A stretch of 38,023 nt of DNA from Nanoarchaeota archaeon SCGC AAA011-G17 (GTDB taxonomy: Archaea; Nanobdellota; Nanobdellia; SCGC-AAA011-G17), in the NCBI GenBank assembly GCA_000402515.1, contig AQRL01000028.1, forward strand, positions 1 to 38,023, written 5' to 3'. How positions within the stretch are numbered: position 1 is the first letter of the stretch; each line of letters opens with the position of its first letter. The position numbers were made by a program, and so were the translations under genes. This document shows positions 7,233 to 15,893 of this stretch, piece by piece. The notes under the pieces are model-generated. The model saw only the letters and a list, made by a program, of their open reading frames with translations. It made no database searches and had not been told where the DNA came from.

Positions 7233-8021
7233 ATGTCAATAAAATTCCTTTACCCAGACGAATCTAAAAAAGATGTCCTAGATGAATTAAACAAGATAGT
7301 TGAAATTCTGCAGAAAAAGCCAGACCCGGTTCTTCAGAAAAATATTCGCTTTGTTAAATCATTTACAAAAGCAATGTTTGTTACAGCAGTAAAGCAGAAA
7401 AAAAGAGAGCAGGTTAATTTCAGGCATTTACCAATTCATATATCTACTCAGACAAAGGAAATCAAAGAAAAGAAGCAAGCCCTATCTCCTCCCCCTCCCC
7501 CTTCTCCTCCCTCTGCTTCTTCTGCTTTCAAAAAGGAAAATAATGTTCTGGTTTACACAAAACTGGAGCCGCAGATGTCTGAAAAAGATTGGGAATTATA
7601 CAATCTGATAGTCCCGCAATTGCAGAACAATCCAGCTGCTAATCAGGATGAGCTGATCAAAGAAACATCCCCACAATTAAACATTCAGATATCCCAGTCA
7701 TACATTGGTAAAATAAAATACTACATAGAAAGAAATCTAAGAAAATATAATATTCTAACCCCGCTTATAGAAGAGCCAAGAATATCAGAGATTAATATCA
7801 AATCATTTAATTCTGCCTTGGTAAAATATGATAATGAATTTCTTCCGGTAAATATAAAATTTAATTCAGAGCAGGAATTATTTGATTTTCAGGCAGTTCT
7901 GCTGGCAAAATATTCTAATAAGCTGAAAGAAGAATCACAGATTAATATAAAACTGCCAGGCTTGGTTATTACGGGTGTATATTCCAGAAAATATCCTAAT
8001 CTAAGAATAATAAAACAATAG
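7233..8021 (+). CDS. Hypothetical protein with proline-rich linker
   Basis: A 262-residue protein if started at the ATG at 7233, directly after the previous stop; an upstream TTG start would overlap that gene and is less likely. Residues ~90-102 form a Pro/Ser linker (PPPPPSPPSASS) between a basic helical N-domain and a C-domain containing LTPLIEEPRISEINIKSFNS. The C-domain could be a small alpha/beta unit. No catalytic motif is recognised. The tight spacing suggests it works with the coiled-coil protein upstream. Confidence 0.75.
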   Translation: MSIKFLYPDESKKDVLDELNKIVEILQKKPDPVLQKNIRFVKSFTKAMFVTAVKQKKREQVNFRHLPIHISTQTKEIKEKKQALSPPPPPSPPSASSAFKKENNVLVYTKLEPQMSEKDWELYNLIVPQLQNNPAANQDELIKETSPQLNIQISQSYIGKIKYYIERNLRKYNILTPLIEEPRISEINIKSFNSALVKYDNEFLPVNIKFNSEQELFDFQAVLLAKYSNKLKEESQINIKLPGLVITGVYSRKYPNLRIIKQ

Positions 8022-8067
8022 TTCTATTATAATAATCTTTAAAAAGACTTATTTCTAACAATTTCTT

Positions 8068-8289
8068 ATGGAAGGTGAGGATAATAATATAATCTGGAAG
8101 GATAAGACAGGCACTTACAAATTAGGCTATTCACAGAAATTAATGAAAGAGCAGATCAGGTGGCAAAAAATAAATTTTGCAGGAAAAGTAGCCCTGGTAG
8201 CTTGCTTGTTAATCTTAATCATTATGATTTTATATGTTCTATACAAGTTGGATACAGTTAATTTCTTTTCAGGTGTATTATATAGATAA
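8068..8289 (+). CDS. Small single-pass membrane protein
   Basis: A 73-residue protein with an acidic/basic N-terminal half and one strong transmembrane helix at ~39-61 (AGKVALVACLLILIIMILYV). It follows the proline-rich protein by 46 nt, on the same strand and probably in the same unit. Not recognised beyond that. Confidence 0.7.
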   Translation: MEGEDNNIIWKDKTGTYKLGYSQKLMKEQIRWQKINFAGKVALVACLLILIIMILYVLYKLDTVNFFSGVLYR

Positions 8290-8290
8290 A

Positions 8291-8665
8291 ATGATTGAAG
8301 AATTTTATCACTTTGAACTTGGTGAATATGGGAGTGTTCAATCCTCAGCTAGAGCAATAAAATTCAAAGTTTCTAAACGAGCATTAGTCTTAGAACACAG
8401 ACTGGATAGATCTGGTGGGGATGAGATTAAAGTTCCTGCTAAATTATATGCATTGAACACTAATAAGAGATGGCAAAGACATCCAGTAGTTTTCTTTAGA
8501 AGTCAAGCCCATGATCATAAGGGAATTGATGAAGATTTAGTAGTAATTATAGAAGGGGGTAAATATACTACACGCTATGTACAACCTGGAAGTTCACAAC
8601 ACCTATTTGATTTTTATGAAGAAACAAAGCAACTTGATTTAACAAAGGGAAAGAGACTAATTTAA
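8291..8665 (+). CDS. Hypothetical protein
   Basis: A 124-residue protein starting at the ATG directly after the previous stop; an earlier in-frame start would overlap the membrane protein and is rejected. Several beta-strand-like stretches (LVVIIEGGKYTTRYVQPG). There is no signal peptide. Its 3' end overlaps convergent kae1 by 4 nt. Function not recognised. Confidence 0.65.
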   Translation: MIEEFYHFELGEYGSVQSSARAIKFKVSKRALVLEHRLDRSGGDEIKVPAKLYALNTNKRWQRHPVVFFRSQAHDHKGIDEDLVVIIEGGKYTTRYVQPGSSQHLFDFYEETKQLDLTKGKRLI

Positions 8666-9645
8666 CTCCAATTAACATCTACTTCATCTACTCTCCATCC
8701 TGGTTTTATATCAATATCTTTCAACTTCAGATTGTCATAATATCTTTTATTTGATTTATACTGTAAAATCCCCAGCCAGCCAATCATGATTGCATTATCT
8801 CCTGAATATTTTAAAGGAACAGAATAAAACCTGGCATTTCTCTCTTTGCACATGATATCTAGCATTTCCATTAATCTTTTATTTGCAGCAACACCGCCAA
8901 TCAGCAAAGCCTCTTTCTTTCCGCAATGAGCCATAGCTCTTTCTGTAGCTTCACATAGCATAGCAAAAGCAGTTTCCTGTAAAGAATAGCATAAATCCTC
9001 CATTTTTATCCCTTTTTTGTATTTATTAATTGCTTCTGTTACCAAACCAGCAAAAACTAAATCCTGGCCTTTGACTGTATAGGGTAATTCAATGTATTCT
9101 CCTTTTTTTGCTAACTCTTCAATTTTTGGTCCAGCAGGAAATCCCAATCCAATTTTTCTTCCGAATTTATCCAAGGCATTTCCTATTCCAATATCCATTG
9201 ACTCACCAGTTATCCTGTATCTATCTCCTTCCAAAGAAATTATTTGTGTGTTTGCACCAGTTGCCAAGATAAAGATAGGATCTTTTGCTTTACTAAAAAG
9301 TCTGCCTATTTCAAGATGGGCAATTAGATGATTAACAGGAATTAAAGGAACATTAAGTTTTTTTGATAAATCCTTTGCAAATCTCATCCCTTCTAACAAG
9401 CATGGAGATAATCCTGGTCCTTGTGAAAAAGAAATAATATCAATGTCTTTAGCATCAATATTTTTTAGCACTTCTTTTAATAATTCAGGAAAAACCTTAT
9501 TATGATGTTTAGCTACCTCTAAAGGGATAAGTCCGCCTTTCTTAGTTTTATACATATCTCTGGCATCAGCTAAAATTTTTCCTTTATCATCTATTATTCC
9601 TAAGGCAACTGTATGTGCAGTGCTTTCAATTCCCAAAGTTATCAT
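8662..9645 (-). CDS. kae1: tRNA N6-threonylcarbamoyladenosine synthase catalytic subunit Kae1
   Basis: A 327-residue Kae1/Qri7/TsaD-family ASKHA enzyme, full length. It transfers threonylcarbamoyl from the AMP intermediate to A37 of ANN-decoding tRNAs as part of KEOPS. Visible: the N-terminal GIESTAHTVALGI phosphate loop, SQGPGLSPCL, the metal-binding NHLIAH (His106, His110), GEAMDIG-like GESMDIGIGNALDKFGRKIGLGFPAGP (in two adjoining parts) and LIGGVAANKRL. It is not fused to a Bud32 kinase, which is a common archaeal arrangement. It overlaps the small upstream gene by ATGA. Confidence 0.97.
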   Translation of the reverse strand: MITLGIESTAHTVALGIIDDKGKILADARDMYKTKKGGLIPLEVAKHHNKVFPELLKEVLKNIDAKDIDIISFSQGPGLSPCLLEGMRFAKDLSKKLNVPLIPVNHLIAHLEIGRLFSKAKDPIFILATGANTQIISLEGDRYRITGESMDIGIGNALDKFGRKIGLGFPAGPKIEELAKKGEYIELPYTVKGQDLVFAGLVTEAINKYKKGIKMEDLCYSLQETAFAMLCEATERAMAHCGKKEALLIGGVAANKRLMEMLDIMCKERNARFYSVPLKYSGDNAIMIGWLGILQYKSNKRYYDNLKLKDIDIKPGWRVDEVDVNWS

Positions 9646-9905
9646 GCTACCTTAACAAAGGATTCATTTTTAATCTTTTCTAATAAACCAAGAACATGCT
9701 CTTTATTAACATCGGGTTGTTCAGAAAAATCTAACAGGAAATCTTCAATTGTTCTAAAGCCCTCACAAACAGGAATAAGCCCATCAGAAATAATTGCAGA
9801 ACCATATCCACTCTTGCTGTTTCCATAAACATTTATCAACTCTTTAAAGATATCTAAATATTCTTCAGAAATAATATTAACAACGTTTTCTTCTTCAGCA
9901 GTCAT
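9642..9905 (-). CDS. Small hypothetical protein upstream of kae1
   Basis: An 87-residue acidic protein (MTAEEENVVNIISEEYLDIF) with a central GYGSAIISDGLIP stretch. It is coupled to kae1 by a 4-nt overlap and starts 1 nt after the PAC2 gene. I do not recognise it; a KEOPS accessory such as Pcc1 is possible from context, but the expected Pcc1 motifs are not visible. Confidence 0.65.
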   Translation of the reverse strand: MTAEEENVVNIISEEYLDIFKELINVYGNSKSGYGSAIISDGLIPVCEGFRTIEDFLLDFSEQPDVNKEHVLGLLEKIKNESFVKVA

Positions 9906-9906
9906 T

Positions 9907-10623
9907 CTATCCTAAATAATCCATATCACTCTTTTCTTCTTTATATCCGGGGAAACCTTCATTGCTGACCTTGCTCTGTTTTGCCATCATATCTTTTAGT
10001 TTGGCTTCAAATCTCTTTGCAGTCTCTAATAATGGCTTGAAATTAACATCCATCCCAAGATATTTATCTAGAATTTTAATTATCTCTGCAGCAGCCTCTG
10101 TATCAGGCAACTGGCTTTTCGCCTCTGCAAAAATACAGCTTACCGGAATATTCTTTTTAGCTTTTAATAATAATGTTGCAGTAACTCCCATTAATACTCC
10201 CTCTTTTAATGGGTCTAAGTTCAGTTTTTTTACATTTCCCCCGCTGTTATATCCATATAATTTTGTAATACCTTCTCCATCACCCTGTGTTCCTTCTAAA
10301 ATTATTAACTCCTTGGCTTTCAAATCCTTTGCCATTTTTACAAGTAAATCAGAAATCTGCCATTCCAGTTTTCCTACCTGGCTTAGGGTTTGTAATATAA
10401 CCAAATTATGCTTTTTGTTATAAAAAATCTCTAAAGGACCAATTAGGTGCTCTTTGTGTATTGCAGCAAGAGGTAAGAATTTATCAGACTCAATATTTCC
10501 AATTCTTTCGCAATCCAGATGCTCAATCAGGAATTTAGTTGCAATTGTCCCTATTAACCCAAATCCTGGAAAGCCGACAATTATTGTACACTTAGTTGGC
10601 TTCTTTTTTAGAGTTAGTTTCAT
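9907..10623 (-). CDS. PAC2 family protein (proteasome assembly chaperone-like)
   Basis: A 238-residue protein with the PAC2/COG2047 pattern: CTIIVGFPGFGLIGTIATKF at residues 12-31, an alpha/beta core with LIILEGTQGDGEG near 105, and GVTATLLL near 145. Archaeal PAC2 homologues (PbaA/PbaB class) bind 20S proteasome assembly intermediates. The C-terminal tail is charged. A TATA-like AAGAAGTTTTG region lies within 20 nt of the start, so the message is probably nearly leaderless. Confidence 0.88.
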   Translation of the reverse strand: MKLTLKKKPTKCTIIVGFPGFGLIGTIATKFLIEHLDCERIGNIESDKFLPLAAIHKEHLIGPLEIFYNKKHNLVILQTLSQVGKLEWQISDLLVKMAKDLKAKELIILEGTQGDGEGITKLYGYNSGGNVKKLNLDPLKEGVLMGVTATLLLKAKKNIPVSCIFAEAKSQLPDTEAAAEIIKILDKYLGMDVNFKPLLETAKRFEAKLKDMMAKQSKVSNEGFPGYKEEKSDMDYLG

Positions 10624-10665
10624 ACACTATAAAAATCAAAACTTCTTTATATATCTTTCTCAAAT

Positions 10666-10872
10666 TCAAGCTAAAGAAATAGCATGATGTTTGCAGGCAT
10701 TTACGCACGAACCGCAGCTTATGCACTTTAGTTTGTCAATCAAAACCTTCTTTGCTCTTTTTATTGCTCCAACAGGGCAGGCCTCAACACAGCCAATACA
10801 ACTGCCGCAGCCGCAGCTGGTGCATTTCCCATCCTTCCAGCAGCATTTATTATAATCTATTTTAATTACCAT
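10666..10872 (-). CDS. 2[4Fe-4S] ferredoxin
   Basis: A 68-residue protein with two CxxCxxCxxxC cluster motifs, CGCGSCIGCVEACPVGAI and CISCGSCVNACKHHAI, plus three additional N-terminal cysteines (CCWKDGKC). The first motif ends in CP and the second in CK. It is a small cytosolic electron carrier; the partner cannot be told from context. It lies 13 nt downstream of the primase-like gene on the same strand. Confidence 0.93.
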   Translation of the reverse strand: MVIKIDYNKCCWKDGKCTSCGCGSCIGCVEACPVGAIKRAKKVLIDKLKCISCGSCVNACKHHAISLA

Positions 10873-10885
10873 TTTATTTTCACAA

Positions 10886-11695
10886 TTAAATTGCTTTAAA
10901 TAACTTGTTGTTTACTAATTTTTCAACAGTTAAGCTTTCTAAGAATTTGGCATTCTCCTTTTCAACAACGCAGCTAACGCCATTTATTTTATTATTATTG
11001 ATATGTAAGGAATAAGGAACTCTTCCAATCTTCCCGCTAGTGCTTTGAGAAGGGTCAATTATAATCATGTTCCTTTTTTTCTCATGCGCAGCACACGTAT
11101 TTATCTTTGTTTTCTCAGAAATTTCTTTGGCCCATTTTATAACTAAGTTATTTTTTCCGGAAAAATTATTTATATAGAATGAATGTGGTTTTTTATCAAA
11201 AAATGTGTAGACATGGAAACTGTGCCCTGTCCAAATTAGTAATGTCTTTTTGCTGAAATCCCTTTTTATTATTTTTATTAACTCTTTGCTGACTTTCAAA
11301 GCATCATCCACACTATTATTTTTTCTGTCAATATCAAAATAAATCCTGTCAATATCTTTATTCTTTCCCTCATGGTTAACAGCATAATGAAACTCGCATA
11401 ATTTTCTCGGGAAGAAATATTCCCAAACATTTATCTGCTCTTTGGTTAGTTTATTTTTAACATCTTTTAAATGATTCTTTACTCTTAATTCTAAGAACTT
11501 ATCATCAACTGCTTTAATTAATTCATCAGCATATAATGGTTTTAATACACTCCCCCTCCTCATTAGTGTAATCCCATTTGGAAGAAAAACCTTGCTGACT
11601 AATTCCCTGCCTTTCAGAAAGTTTTTGCATTTTTTAGCAACTAAAGAATAATAATAAACACAATCTAATACTCCCCTTGGCTTTAAGATATCCAT
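10886..11695 (-). CDS. Archaeo-eukaryotic primase (PriS-like) superfamily protein
   Basis: A 269-residue protein with the AEP catalytic motifs: motif I RIYFDID (Asp121, Asp123), motif II TGHSFHVY (Ser159-x-His161), motif III IIIDPSQ (Asp214), and a trailing GRVPYSLH like the R-x-P-x-SLH motif of archaeal primase small subunits. It probably makes RNA/DNA primers or fills gaps. It is shorter than typical PriS (~330-400), no zinc knuckle is visible, and PriL is not adjacent. A LigD-polymerase-like repair role is the alternative. Confidence 0.78.
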   Translation of the reverse strand: MDILKPRGVLDCVYYYSLVAKKCKNFLKGRELVSKVFLPNGITLMRRGSVLKPLYADELIKAVDDKFLELRVKNHLKDVKNKLTKEQINVWEYFFPRKLCEFHYAVNHEGKNKDIDRIYFDIDRKNNSVDDALKVSKELIKIIKRDFSKKTLLIWTGHSFHVYTFFDKKPHSFYINNFSGKNNLVIKWAKEISEKTKINTCAAHEKKRNMIIIDPSQSTSGKIGRVPYSLHINNNKINGVSCVVEKENAKFLESLTVEKLVNNKLFKAI

Positions 11696-11755
11696 ATAAA
11701 TAATATACTTGTCTACTATAAAAATGTTTATAAATTCATTCAGCTTTCTAATGCT

Positions 11756-12430
11756 ATGAAAGGGAACTATTCACATGTAAGATTAAGGAATTCTATTGAA
11801 TCAATCCCATTTTCTTCTGAACACTTTCCAAAATCAGAATATAGAACAGATGGTGAAGTAGGATATACCGCTAGCGGAAAATGGGTGAGTCCTTATACAA
11901 AGAAAGAAGAAATACTTCATCGTTTTGATAAATCAATATGCGAAAAACGCTATAAAGATGATAGAAGATTCTATCTTACTGACCTTAAGACCATGGCTTC
12001 ATTTTCAGCGATTGATATTGATCTCTGTTCTAAAGGAAACAAAGAAGATTCCTTTGAGGGAAATTATGAGGCGCTTAGAAATCTCATAAAAATAGTCCAG
12101 ACAAACATAATTCCTGGAGATGATATCGATAATGTCTTCCCGGATTATATGTCAAACGAATTCATGGCACTTATAAAAGCAACTGTAAGAAACTCAGAAA
12201 AAGAAAGATCATCAAAAATAAGGCAATGCCTTTCAACAAGGGAATGGGATGATTCTTTTAGGCAGCTAACCCATTCTGATATTATGCTTGAATTAAGATT
12301 ACTATACATGGAGCTTAGGGATTTTGAGTCATTGCCCAAAGAAAGATTAAAAACATTAGGGGGTTTTTGTGTAGACTTCTCTAAAGAATTAGCAATGGTA
12401 GAAGAATCACCTAAACGCTATGCCGCATAA
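11756..12430 (+). CDS. Hypothetical protein
   Basis: A 224-residue soluble, largely helical protein, not recognised. A TATA-like TTTATAAATTC lies ~27 nt upstream of the ATG, giving a nearly leaderless start and divergent transcription from the primase-like gene. It is followed 3 nt later by two paralogous genes. Its C-terminal KRYAA resembles the GRFAA tail of the next protein, which hints at a shared module. Confidence 0.72.
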   Translation: MKGNYSHVRLRNSIESIPFSSEHFPKSEYRTDGEVGYTASGKWVSPYTKKEEILHRFDKSICEKRYKDDRRFYLTDLKTMASFSAIDIDLCSKGNKEDSFEGNYEALRNLIKIVQTNIIPGDDIDNVFPDYMSNEFMALIKATVRNSEKERSSKIRQCLSTREWDDSFRQLTHSDIMLELRLLYMELRDFESLPKERLKTLGGFCVDFSKELAMVEESPKRYAA

Positions 12431-12433
12431 AAA

Positions 12434-12895
12434 ATGAGACAGATGAAAGAAATAGATTATGACATATTGGTCAGGGATGTTTCGAGAAATTACTATTCCT
12501 TAGCAAATTATGCAAATAATGACCTGCGTAAGCTTCAGGAAGGAACACAAAAGGATTTGATTTTTGTTAGGTTGTTTATAGAGATTCTTAATTATGATAT
12601 AGTAAACGTCAAGAAACCAATTACCATAGATTCTTTTCCAGATCTTGAAAAATGTTCTGTTATGAAACAGGTATTTAATTTATATAATGAAAATTTTTCA
12701 GGCGAACTTTGTGATATAATCTTTGAAACAGGGGGATTTGTAAAAAGATTGAATCATGTAGTTAGTTCTGTAAGGAATTACAAAAAAGTCGATAAAAAAG
12801 AAATCAAAAGCCTTAGAGATTTTTGCAAAGTAGTAGAAAGAGCAGATGAAGCAAGACGTCCATCACCTTTTTATTATGGGAGGTTTGCCGCATGA
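12434..12895 (+). CDS. Hypothetical helical protein, paralogue 1
   Basis: A 153-residue all-helical protein. It aligns along its length with the next gene: LRKLQEGTQKDLIFVRLF against LDRLERGNKAELEYIQLF, and ETGGFVKRLNHVVSSVRN against ETREFVKRLDNLVSKVNE. Overlaps that gene by ATGA. It is a tandem duplicate pair of unknown function. Confidence 0.74.
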   Translation: MRQMKEIDYDILVRDVSRNYYSLANYANNDLRKLQEGTQKDLIFVRLFIEILNYDIVNVKKPITIDSFPDLEKCSVMKQVFNLYNENFSGELCDIIFETGGFVKRLNHVVSSVRNYKKVDKKEIKSLRDFCKVVERADEARRPSPFYYGRFAA

Positions 12896-13359
12896 AATCT
12901 AAAGAAACTTACAAAAACATTTTACTTAAGGAAATAAAAGGAAATTTATCTAGTATGGCAGGTTTTGCAATAGGGGAATTGGATAGACTTGAAAGAGGAA
13001 ATAAAGCAGAGTTAGAATATATTCAATTGTTTAGTAGCTATTTTAATCATATAGTACAGGCTAAAAACCCAACTGCACCGGATTCTTTATTAGACCCAAG
13101 GGAAATAGTATTGATGTATGACGCATTTAAAAAATATAAAAGCAATTTTATTCCTACTGTAGGTAATATGCTCTGTGAAACCAGAGAATTTGTAAAACGG
13201 CTGGATAACCTGGTGAGCAAGGTCAATGAGAAGAAGGCTGTTGCTAAAGAAGAACTTTCAGACCTTAAAACATTGTGTAAAATAATAAAAGAAGAAGCAG
13301 AATCAAGATTGCCTGCTATAGAGCCGGGAATTGGTATCTCGTGTGGGCAGTATAGATAG
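12892..13359 (+). CDS. Hypothetical helical protein, paralogue 2
   Basis: A 155-residue protein homologous to the previous gene, coupled to it by a 4-nt overlap. The two have clearly diverged but keep length and helix pattern, so the duplication is not recent. The C-terminal 15 residues (IEPGIGISCGQYR) are unlike the paralogue. No motif recognised. Confidence 0.74.
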   Translation: MKSKETYKNILLKEIKGNLSSMAGFAIGELDRLERGNKAELEYIQLFSSYFNHIVQAKNPTAPDSLLDPREIVLMYDAFKKYKSNFIPTVGNMLCETREFVKRLDNLVSKVNEKKAVAKEELSDLKTLCKIIKEEAESRLPAIEPGIGISCGQYR

Positions 13360-13429
13360 AATTTATTTGTTCACCTTAATCTAAATAAAAAATAAATCTT
13401 TATAAAGCTTTACATATATATTTTATTTT

Positions 13430-13516
13430 ATGATTATTAAATTAGTGGTAAAAATAGCAAAAGGAATACTTGATGTAGGAAATACATTTAGGGGAATTGC
13501 AGGGGGGAGACGATGA
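13430..13516 (+). CDS. Possible 28-residue leader peptide upstream of ychF-like gene
   Basis: A short frame starting MIIKLVVKIAKGIL, hydrophobic/basic, whose TGA overlaps the ATG of the GTPase gene (ATGA at 13513-13516). A TATA-like TTTATAAAG (13399-13407) sits ~27 nt before its ATG, which fits a leaderless start here. It could be a coupled leader peptide or merely the untranslated leader; weak evidence beyond position. Confidence 0.35.
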   Translation: MIIKLVVKIAKGILDVGNTFRGIAGGRR

Positions 13517-14701
13517 TAATCGGTTTAGTTCGGCAAGCCTAGCTCTGGCAAGTCAACTTTTTTCAAGGCATGTACATTAGCCGATGTTGAGATAGCCAGC
13601 TATCCATTCACAACTATTGAGAAGAATGAGGGTGTTGGATATGTAAGAGTCGAGAGAGTGGATAAAGAATTTAATGTTATTGCTACCCCTCGCTTTGGTT
13701 TTCAGATGGGAGATTATCGGTTTGTTCCTGTAAAAATGATTGATGTGGCGGGGTTAGTCCCAAAAGCATATGAAGGTCGCGGTCGCGGAAATCAATTTCT
13801 AAATGACTTAAGGGATGCAGATGTTCTTATTCATGTTGTTGACATTTCTGGTGGTACTAATGAAAATGGGGAGATTTGCAAACCATTATCACATGACCCA
13901 GGAAAAGATATTGAATTTCTAGAGAATGAGATTGACATGTGGTATTTTGGAATTATAAAAAAGGGATGGGCTAAATTGTCAAGGCAAATATCACAGGAGA
14001 ATTTAGAAATAAAAAAAGTTCTTGGACAACAGTTATCCGGACTGCATGTAAATGAAGAGATGGTTCAGGATTCTTTAAAGGAATTAAATTTAACACACAA
14101 GATAATGGAATGGAGCGATGATGATTTAAAAAAATTAGCAACTTCACTGAGAAAGAAAACAAAGCCAATGATAATCGCTGCGAACAAAATTGATGTTGAG
14201 GGTGCTGAATATGAATTTGAAAAAGTAAAAAATAGATTTAAAGATTTAATTATTATTCCGTGCAGTGCTGAGGTTGAATTAAGTCTTAGAGAGGCTGCCA
14301 AGCATAACTTGATTGAATATATCCCAGGAGATAATAAATTTAAGATAACTGGGAATTTAAATGAGAAACAGAAAAGGGCACTTGAGTTTTTTGAAGACTT
14401 TTTGAAGAAATTTAAAAATACTGGTGTGCAGGATGTCCTTGACAAATCTATTTTTGATTTGCTAAAGTATATTGCAATCTTTCCAGGTGGGGTAAATAAT
14501 CTCTATGATAAAGATGGTAGGTGTCTTCCTGATTGCTTCTTGATGAGAGAAGGTTCAACAGCATTAGATTTTGCATATAAAATTCATCAGGATATAGGGG
14601 ATAATTTTATCAAAGCAGTAGATGTTAGGACTAAAAGAGCTGTGGGTAAAGATTATAAATTAAAACACAGAGATTTAATTGAGATAAAGACAAAGAACTA
14701 A
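13513..14701 (+). pseudogene. ychF: YchF/OLA1-type Obg-family GTPase with a +1 frameshift in the P-loop
   Basis: Reading from 13513 gives MIIGLV. One extra base at ~13531 then shifts the frame, and removing it restores GKPSSGKSTFFKACTLADVE and a continuous product of ~396 residues, the normal archaeal YchF length. Downstream features are intact: SYPFTTIEKNEGVGYV, the G3 region MIDVAGLVPKAYEG, G4 ANKID, and a C-terminal TGS domain (ALDFAYKIHQDIG). YchF binds ribosomes and hydrolyses ATP/GTP. Because the rest of the gene is undamaged, a sequencing/assembly error, a very recent mutation or programmed frameshifting are all possible. Confidence 0.85.
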
Positions 14702-15147
14702 AACCATGGTCTGTCTGGAACAACCCATTCTTGATAATTATCATTAAATTTGAACATTTTTTTATTAAATTTAATATCTAATGGATTTATTTTCATGTTT
14801 AACATATTATTTAAGGTACTAAATTTACTAAAAGATATCCCGTGTCTTTTAGTTTTCCAATTTCTATAAGTAGTTTCTGATATATTTAACTTGTTACAAA
14901 TATCTTTTATAGTGTATTTGCTCTCTATATTGAAAAACAACAAGTTATGTAGACTCTTAGATAGTATTAATTTAGCATCCTCTTCTTCTCCAATTTTAGG
15001 GAATATCTCTGTATTATTTGTTCTTATAATTATTTTAGACATATCCAAAATATGTAAATACCTAAATAAAGTACTAACACCAACATTTAATTGTTTAGCT
15101 AGATAAAATTTATCACAATATTTTAATTCTTTTAAGGCAGTTATCAC
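14698..15147 (-). CDS. Putative helix-turn-helix DNA-binding protein
   Basis: 149 residues with two predicted helix-turn-helix units: KFYLAKQLNVGVSTLFRYL near residues 13-31 and IKDICNKLNISETTYRNWK near 80-98. The C-terminus (DNYQEWVVPDRPWF) is aromatic-rich. The start is a GTG at 15147 with no clear ribosome-binding site; the frame is open upstream without an ATG. It overlaps the GTPase gene by 4 nt, and its 5' end abuts the stump of a TrmB-like gene on the other strand, suggesting an insertion or rearrangement. Confidence 0.6.
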   Translation of the reverse strand: MITALKELKYCDKFYLAKQLNVGVSTLFRYLHILDMSKIIIRTNNTEIFPKIGEEEDAKLILSKSLHNLLFFNIESKYTIKDICNKLNISETTYRNWKTKRHGISFSKFSTLNNMLNMKINPLDIKFNKKMFKFNDNYQEWVVPDRPWF

Positions 15148-15417
15148 TTTTTTAAGGGTAATATTGCTGAAAGGAAAAGAAAGAAAATAAAATCAAGACA
15201 ATTCTATGTTAAAGGTTCTAAGATAATAAAACACCCTATGGTGGAATATAAAGAAATACCAAGAGAGTTTAGCCAAGTAAGCCTTTTTGTTTATGGGAAT
15301 AATGTAGTTATGTTTATTTTAACAGAAAATCCATTAACAATAAAGATAGAAAGCAAAGAAGTAGCAAAATTATACAAAGACCAGTTTGAATTCATGTGGA
15401 AGAATATAAAAAATTAA
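15136..15417 (+). pseudogene. C-terminal remnant of a TrmB-like regulator
   Basis: A plus-strand frame open from 15136 to the TAA at 15415, with no usable start codon early on. It reads KIIKHPMVEYKEIPREFSQV and then LFVYGNNVVMFILTENPLTI, ending in VAKLYKDQFEFMWKNIKN. This is the C-terminal pattern of archaeal TrmB-like sugar-sensing regulators (Y-GN-hydrophobic strand, ..KEVA..Y..QFE.MWK). The DNA-binding N-terminal part is missing. I infer a truncated regulator gene. Confidence 0.6.
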
Positions 15418-15463
15418 TAGTGAAATAACAAATTTTAAAAACCTTTTAAATCTTACTAATTAT

Positions 15464-15856
15464 ATGGAAAAACCAATTACCCCAAAACAAGATGGAAAAT
15501 TAAAATATTTATGTAATGAAGCCTTCTATGGAGTAAAAAGAATCCTTCCAAGAAATATAAGAGAATCAAATAAATATGATAGATTATTGGCCTTTTCATT
15601 AGGGTTAGTTGCGGGTTATGGAGCAGCAGAAGCAGGAGAATCATTAATCAATCTTTTAAACAATCAGGGGGCAAATCTACCTTTAGAAAAAATAGTATCA
15701 CACAGTCTAGCAGTAACAGCATCATCTCCAGGAATAGCATATTTAATTGCACCAAATTATCTAAGAAAATTTATCAAAGAAAATCTAGTATATTTAGCAG
15801 GAGTAGCAGGAGTTATGACAGGAGCATCTCTAAAAGCAATTCTCGCACTTTATTAG
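15464..15856 (+). CDS. Small multi-pass membrane protein
   Basis: 130 residues: a basic N-terminus (~40 residues) followed by about three hydrophobic, Ala/Gly-rich segments (LLAFSLGLVAGYGAAEAG; SLAVTASSPGIAYLIA; VYLAGVAGVMTGASLKAI). No motif recognised. The TATA-like region TTTTAAATCTTAC lies ~25 nt upstream of the ATG. It stands alone, 37 nt before tRNA-Ile. Confidence 0.65.
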   Translation: MEKPITPKQDGKLKYLCNEAFYGVKRILPRNIRESNKYDRLLAFSLGLVAGYGAAEAGESLINLLNNQGANLPLEKIVSHSLAVTASSPGIAYLIAPNYLRKFIKENLVYLAGVAGVMTGASLKAILALY

Positions 15857-15893
15857 AAACCTTTTTAAAAGAAAATAATACTATTTCTTTAAC

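Noticed and set aside
7490-7530. C-rich CT tract as a regulatory or G-quadruplex element
   Set aside because: It encodes an in-frame Pro/Ser linker and needs no further explanation.
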